Shown: in pieces, positions 4,361 through 8,092 of the stretch
Numbering within the stretch: the first letter of the stretch is position 1
Layout of the letters: every line of letters begins with the position of its first letter
Source of the DNA: Sulfurovum sp.
GTDB taxonomy: Bacteria > Campylobacterota > Campylobacteria > Campylobacterales > Sulfurovaceae
Direction: 5' to 3'
DNA length: 8,092 nucleotides
Assembly: GCA_027066595.1 (NCBI GenBank)
Contig: JAMONG010000220.1
Span: forward strand, 1-8,092
Position numbers and translations under genes: made by a program
The notes under the pieces: generated by a model
Database searches by the model: none
Told to the model about the DNA's origin: nothing
What the model saw: the letters and a program-made list of their open reading frames with translations, nothing else

Positions 4361-6655
4361 TTAAAATTGTGTTCCCATAGCAAACTCAAAGACTGCTGTA
4401 TTGTCACCTACTTGCTCATCAAGAGGGTAAGCAAAGATAAGGTTGATAGGTCCAAATGCAGACTGCCACTCCAATACCACGCCTGCTGATGATCGAGCAA
4501 CATTATCTATATCAATTGTCGGACTTGGATCAATACTAATGACTCCATAGTCATAAAAAGCGGCTAAACGCATTTTAGCCGCTTTAGAAAGAGGAATACT
4601 CGCTTCAACTGTTCCCGACATGCGTGTTGTACCACCCACAAGTGAACCATCTGCTAACTTAGGTGAAAGTGAGAAAGGGTTAAACCCTCTTACTGAACCT
4701 ACACCTCCCATAAAAAGTCTTTCTGCTGTAGGAATCTTTTCTCCATCAGTTGTAGAAATATGTGTAAATCTACCTTTTGCTCTAAGAATCAAATCATAAT
4801 CTATAATATCTTCCATTCCATAGTAAAACCCAACCCTAGCAGATGTTTTCATGAAATTCCCATATCCACCAGGGAATACAGATAAATTAACATCATCTCC
4901 ATCTAACTGAGCATATTCGAAGTTTACCAAAGCTTTCATACCCTCTCTTGGCATATAGAAATCATCTGTATTATCATAATTTAAACTCGCAAAGGCTGAA
5001 GCTTTTTTATATTGGTCATTATAGAGAAATTCTTGAATAATATTTGTTGCATCATCATTAATCGTTGATTGATTATCTACATACCCTACACCTAGTGATG
5101 CATGGAAATATCTATAAAACTCACGTCCTATAGAAAGAGAGGCACCCAATTGATCTTGAGTATAGTCGATAAACTGGTAATCTCTTTTATAAAAGTTTAC
5201 AGACATACTATACATACTGTCCCATACTTTTGGATTGATAAAAGAAAGATTATAGTTCGTAGCTACTCTTGAAATCTCAAATCCTAAAGTAGTGTTAAGC
5301 CCTGACCCAAAGAGGTTTCTATCTGAGACTGAAGCATTCACCATTAAACCTTCAAATGAACCATATCCCCCACCTGCAGAAATAGTTCCTGTAGATGTCT
5401 CTTTTACTTTCACAAGAAGGTTAATTTCATCTTCTGATATTCTTTCACTTTGGATATCAACACTTTCAAAAAACCCTGTTCTTCCTAAAGCAGCTTTTGA
5501 ATCTTTTAAATCTCTTGCATTAAACTTATCTCCAGGGGCAAGGTAAATATAACGTCTTACAACTCTGTCTTTTGTCGTATCATTTCCAGAGATAATCACA
5601 TCTTTAATCGTAACAGGTTCACCTGGCTGTACAATATAGTTTAGATTAATCACTTTTGATTCTGGATTTTTATTCATCTGAGGGGCAACTTTAACATAAG
5701 CAAATCCGAAGTTACCTACTTCTTCTTCTAACTTTTTAATGTCTTTACGCATACGCTTAATATTAAAAATCTTCCCCTCTTTAAGAAGAAGCATATCTCT
5801 TAGTTTATTCGTTTTTAAACCATCTATCTGATGTGTAATTTCTATTTTACCGATACGATATTGTGCTCCCTCAACGACTTGGTAATCTACTTCTGCATTG
5901 TATGAACCGAAATCTACTCTCATTAAAGGTTTTGAAACTTTAGCATCTAGGTATCCATGTTCCATATAGGTATTTTTAACTCTATGTGCATCATACTCTA
6001 GTTGATCTACTGCTGCTTCACCATTGTTTCTCCATGGCATCCACCCAAGCGTATCTTCTTCTTTATTAGCAAGTTCAGCTTGTATATCACTTTTATCTAA
6101 CTCTTTAGCACCTACAAAGTTCATTTTTTTAATGGTGATTTTTTCACCCTTATTTACATCAAATACAATGGCGATACTGCTTTGTCCTACAGGTTTTGTT
6201 GTCACGTCAACGACTGTGTCATAATACCCTTGTGATTCTAATTTGCTAATCAGTGTTCTAGTAGCTTTCTTTACACGTCTGTTATCATAAAGGTCACCTT
6301 TTTTGATACCGATACCTGCTAAAAGCTTTTCACCATCATCCCCAGAGCCATACCCTTTAATGTCAACATTGGCAATAGCTAACTTCTCTTTGAAGTGATA
6401 GATAAGTGTGCCACCCTTTTGATCTACCCATACATCTTGAAAATACCCTTGTGAAAAAAAGTTTTTAATAGATTCATTAATATTTTCTGCAGTAATTTCA
6501 TCACCCACACCAATACCCGCAACTTCTTTTGCAGTGGTCGGTGAGAGGTGTGCAAGCCCCTCAAATTTTATCTGTGTGACTTTTTGTGCTAAGAGAAATG
6601 AACCCAGTAGCATCCAAGAAAAAACAATCTTAGAAAACAATGTCTTTTTTACCAT
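4361..6655 (-). CDS. bamA: Outer membrane protein assembly factor BamA (Omp85 family)
   Basis: BamA is the central subunit of the BAM complex, which folds and inserts beta-barrel proteins into the outer membrane. The 764-residue precursor starts with a signal peptide (MVKKTLFSKIVFSWMLLGSFLLA, likely cut after Ala23). Five POTRA domains follow in the periplasm, at about 24-92, 93-170, 173-265, 268-346 and 347-420; the fifth has the expected ISGNDTTKDRVVRR (355-368) and GFFESVDI (394-401). The 16-stranded barrel fills about 421-764. Its lid-loop motif GVGSVRGF (651-658) contains the conserved VRGF, and the protein ends in FAMGTQF with the terminal Phe typical of outer-membrane barrels. The length is close to that of E. 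coli BamA. An AAGG ribosome-binding site lies seven bases before the ATG. It is divergent from tyrA, an arrangement I also recall in C. jejuni (Cj0129c/Cj0130). Confidence 0.98.
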   Translation of the reverse strand: MVKKTLFSKIVFSWMLLGSFLLAQKVTQIKFEGLAHLSPTTAKEVAGIGVGDEITAENINESIKNFFSQGYFQDVWVDQKGGTLIYHFKEKLAIANVDIKGYGSGDDGEKLLAGIGIKKGDLYDNRRVKKATRTLISKLESQGYYDTVVDVTTKPVGQSSIAIVFDVNKGEKITIKKMNFVGAKELDKSDIQAELANKEEDTLGWMPWRNNGEAAVDQLEYDAHRVKNTYMEHGYLDAKVSKPLMRVDFGSYNAEVDYQVVEGAQYRIGKIEITHQIDGLKTNKLRDMLLLKEGKIFNIKRMRKDIKKLEEEVGNFGFAYVKVAPQMNKNPESKVINLNYIVQPGEPVTIKDVIISGNDTTKDRVVRRYIYLAPGDKFNARDLKDSKAALGRTGFFESVDIQSERISEDEINLLVKVKETSTGTISAGGGYGSFEGLMVNASVSDRNLFGSGLNTTLGFEISRVATNYNLSFINPKVWDSMYSMSVNFYKRDYQFIDYTQDQLGASLSIGREFYRYFHASLGVGYVDNQSTINDDATNIIQEFLYNDQYKKASAFASLNYDNTDDFYMPREGMKALVNFEYAQLDGDDVNLSVFPGGYGNFMKTSARVGFYYGMEDIIDYDLILRAKGRFTHISTTDGEKIPTAERLFMGGVGSVRGFNPFSLSPKLADGSLVGGTTRMSGTVEASIPLSKAAKMRLAAFYDYGVISIDPSPTIDIDNVARSSAGVVLEWQSAFGPINLIFAYPLDEQVGDNTAVFEFAMGTQF

Positions 6656-6680
6656 AGTGAAGCCTTCGTATAATTTGCTA

Positions 6681-6709
6681 ATATTCTATCTTTATTTCAA
6701 TAAGAATAT
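6681..6709. repeat. 7-bp inverted repeat in the bamA/tyrA divergent promoter region
   Basis: ATATTCT (6681-6687) and AGAATAT (6703-6709) are exact reverse complements separated by 15 bases. The 22-bp centre-to-centre distance is about two helical turns, so a dimeric regulator could bind one face. The region is very A/T-rich, and short repeats of this kind arise easily by chance. Confidence 0.3.
6683..6688 (-). promoter_or_regulatory. Candidate -10 box for bamA
   Basis: On the minus strand TAGAAT at 6688-6683 would start transcription near 6676 and give a leader of about 21 nt carrying the GAAGG ribosome-binding site. It partly overlaps the left arm of an imperfectly placed 7-bp inverted repeat (6681-6709). 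The match is modest and other AT-rich boxes are nearby. Confidence 0.35.
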
Positions 6710-6729
6710 CATAATAAATAGCTAAATGA

Positions 6730-6738
6730 TGCTATACT
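6730..6738 (+). promoter_or_regulatory. Extended -10 promoter of tyrA
   Basis: TGCTATACT is an extended -10 (TG at 6730-6731, TATACT at 6733-6738), one base from consensus. It predicts a start near 6745 and a leader of about 20 nt containing GAGGGTGG (6751-6758) as the ribosome-binding site. Confidence 0.65.
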
Positions 6739-6764
6739 CTTCCAAAAAATGAGGGTGGTATTGT

Positions 6765-7604
6765 ATGTCTGTCATTAAAGTGGGCTTTGTGGGCTTAGGT
6801 CTCATGGGCGGTTCTTTAAGTATTGCACTTAAAAAAACTTCTCAATCCTATTATTTTATAGGTTTAGACCACAACAAAGAACACTGTGCTCAAGCACTTG
6901 AACTTGGCTTAGTTGATGAGATAACAGAAACTTTAGAGGCTCTTAAACAATGTGATATTATTTTCCTCTCTATCCCTGTCGATGGGATTATTGCGGTTAC
7001 CCAAAAATTAACAAATTTAGCACCTGAGTGTACAGTCATTGATTTAGGAAGTACAAAAGAGAAGATTTCACTCTGCATACCTAAAGAGATACGTCAAAAC
7101 TTTGTTGCCGCACACCCCATGACAGGTACAGAAAAGTTTGGTCCCAAGGCTGCACTTGATAACCTCTATACCAACAAAGTAGTGGTTCTTTGTGACTTAG
7201 AAATGAGTGGTAGACATCAAGAAAAAGTAGCCAAAAAGCTTTTTACAGGCATCGGTATGAACATCGTCTGTATGGGTGCAAAAGAGCATGATAGACATGC
7301 AGCTTTTATCTCTCATATGCCTCATGCACTCTCTTATGCACTTGCTAACTCGGTGATGAAACAAGAGGCATCCAACAGTATTATCGCTCTTGCTGGTGGA
7401 GGGTTTAAAGACATGAGTCGCATCGCCAAATCCAGTCCAAGTATGTGGGAAGACATCTTTAGACAAAACAAATCCAATGTACTAGAAGCCATCAATGCCT
7501 TTCAATCAGAACTCAAAAAGTGTCAAAAAATGGTAGAGAATGAAGAGTGGGAAGCACTCAATGCATGGATGAAAGATGCCAACAAGCTTCACGATATTTT
7601 ATAG
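6765..7604 (+). CDS. tyrA: Prephenate dehydrogenase TyrA
   Basis: TyrA oxidatively decarboxylates prephenate to 4-hydroxyphenylpyruvate in tyrosine synthesis. The 279-residue protein begins with a Rossmann domain carrying VGFVGLGLMGGSL (6-18). Asp35 at the end of the second strand (FIGLDHN) suggests a preference for NAD+. AAHPMTGTE (115-123) contains His117, equivalent to the catalytic His147 of Aquifex aeolicus TyrA. SHMPHALS (183-190) and FKDMSRIA (214-221), with Arg219 for the prephenate carboxylate, lie in the helical dimerisation domain. No ACT regulatory domain or chorismate mutase domain is fused, so any tyrosine feedback must act on the catalytic core or elsewhere in the pathway. The ATG at 6765 lies behind GAGGGTGG. 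It is divergent from bamA, and its last six bases overlap the end of the convergent DUF389 gene. Confidence 0.96.
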   Translation: MSVIKVGFVGLGLMGGSLSIALKKTSQSYYFIGLDHNKEHCAQALELGLVDEITETLEALKQCDIIFLSIPVDGIIAVTQKLTNLAPECTVIDLGSTKEKISLCIPKEIRQNFVAAHPMTGTEKFGPKAALDNLYTNKVVVLCDLEMSGRHQEKVAKKLFTGIGMNIVCMGAKEHDRHAAFISHMPHALSYALANSVMKQEASNSIIALAGGGFKDMSRIAKSSPSMWEDIFRQNKSNVLEAINAFQSELKKCQKMVENEEWEALNAWMKDANKLHDIL

Positions 7605-8092
7605 AAGATACCTAAACGTTACAATCACATCATAGTTCATACCTATACTTTGAAGTATCACCTCTTTTAACCGTACCTTCTCCTCTTTACTTAAAATACC
7701 TGTACTGATTACCTCACAACGTATCTCATCATTATGACTTCGATGTACCAGTTCTATATGGGTAAGTTTCACCTCATGTTTACCTACATTAAAGTGCAGG
7801 TTTGAAAGTGTTTTTTGTATATGTATATCTTCTTGCATTTTAGAAAATGAACTGTAAAGTGGTATCGCTACAATGGCTACAATCATTAACCATATTGCTA
7901 TGCCTTTTTTGGCCAGATGTAAAGGCGAAAAGCCTAAGAGTGCAAAGGTCAAAGCAGCTGCCAAGACAATGCCTACAAGGTTTGTAATAAAAAGCAAAAA
8001 TGCCGTAGAGAACATAGACCAATCTGCCCAACCCAACCCTATACCTGCCACAGCGATGGGCGGTACCAATGCCACAGCGATAGCCACCCCTG
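7599..8092 (-). CDS. DUF389-family membrane protein, C-terminal part (runs off right edge)
   Basis: The reverse strand is open from the window edge to a TAA at 7599-7601, giving about 164 residues of the C-terminal part of a larger protein. The first visible codons read GVAIAVALVPPIAVAGIGLG, the conserved hydrophobic segment of the uncharacterised DUF389 (TIGR00341-type) family. A GTG at 8087 lies inside this membrane segment and is not a credible start. Counting from it, hydrophobic segments lie at about 1-20, 26-53 and 62-82. A soluble C-terminal domain follows (about 83-162), with charged helical stretches such as SKEEKVRLKEVI. The function of the family is unknown; a transport or signalling role is only a guess. 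It is convergent with tyrA with a 6-bp overlap of the coding ends and no terminator hairpin visible between them. Confidence 0.82.
   Translation of the reverse strand, partial: GVAIAVALVPPIAVAGIGLGWADWSMFSTAFLLFITNLVGIVLAAALTFALLGFSPLHLAKKGIAIWLMIVAIVAIPLYSSFSKMQEDIHIQKTLSNLHFNVGKHEVKLTHIELVHRSHNDEIRCEVISTGILSKEEKVRLKEVILQSIGMNYDVIVTFRYLL

Noticed and set aside
6534..6725. 63-codon open frame on the plus strand running from the bamA signal-peptide region into the bamA/tyrA gap
   Set aside because: It has no ribosome-binding site or family resemblance, and it covers the bamA promoter and leader in antisense.
7197..7466. 89-codon open frame antisense to tyrA
   Set aside because: It mirrors the conserved TyrA active-site region (SHMPHALS) and has no independent support.
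8085..8087. GTG at the right edge as the start of the DUF389 gene
   Set aside because: The frame stays open to the window edge, and the GTG lies within the conserved GVAIAVALVPP membrane segment, so it is an internal valine.

Overview
The window reads as ordinary chromosome of a Campylobacterota (epsilonproteobacterial) species, most likely a Sulfurovum/Sulfurimonas-type organism. The evidence is an AT-rich sequence, an orphan response regulator whose DNA-binding half is nearly identical to Helicobacter HsrA (HP1043) / Campylobacter CosR, and a gene order plsY-folB-hsrA-ferredoxin-ppx that, from memory, is also found around cosR in Campylobacter jejuni. The genus is inferred from protein character only. 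No rRNA, tRNA, CRISPR array, insertion sequence or phage gene is visible, and I see no previously undescribed system.

Layout. The left edge holds the N-terminal 199 residues of nadA (minus strand; quinolinate synthase, NAD biosynthesis). An 85-bp divergent promoter region with a perfect 9-bp inverted repeat separates it from plsY (phospholipid synthesis), which is followed after 3 bp by folB (folate synthesis). A strong extended -10 promoter then drives hsrA, which ends in two consecutive perfect hairpins, the second a classic intrinsic terminator. After a 168-bp gap come a 2[4Fe-4S] ferredoxin gene and, 1 bp further on, a Ppx/GppA phosphatase gene. This pair converges on bamA (minus strand; outer-membrane protein assembly), with a hairpin at the junction. 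bamA is divergent from tyrA (prephenate dehydrogenase, tyrosine synthesis). tyrA overlaps by 6 bp, tail to tail, the 3' end of a DUF389-family membrane protein gene that runs off the right edge.

How the genes relate. Most products are housekeeping: cofactors (NadA, FolB), envelope (PlsY, BamA), electron transfer (ferredoxin), polyphosphate/(p)ppGpp metabolism (Ppx) and aromatic amino acids (TyrA). The regulatory centre is HsrA. Its phosphoacceptor aspartate is replaced by alanine, so it probably works without phosphorylation. A near-consensus HsrA-type site lies just downstream of its own -10 element, suggesting autorepression.

The points most worth checking are that receiver substitution and operator, a missing conserved tyrosine in FolB, loss of the HD-type residue pair in the Ppx C-terminal domain, and the symmetrical nadA/plsY promoter region.
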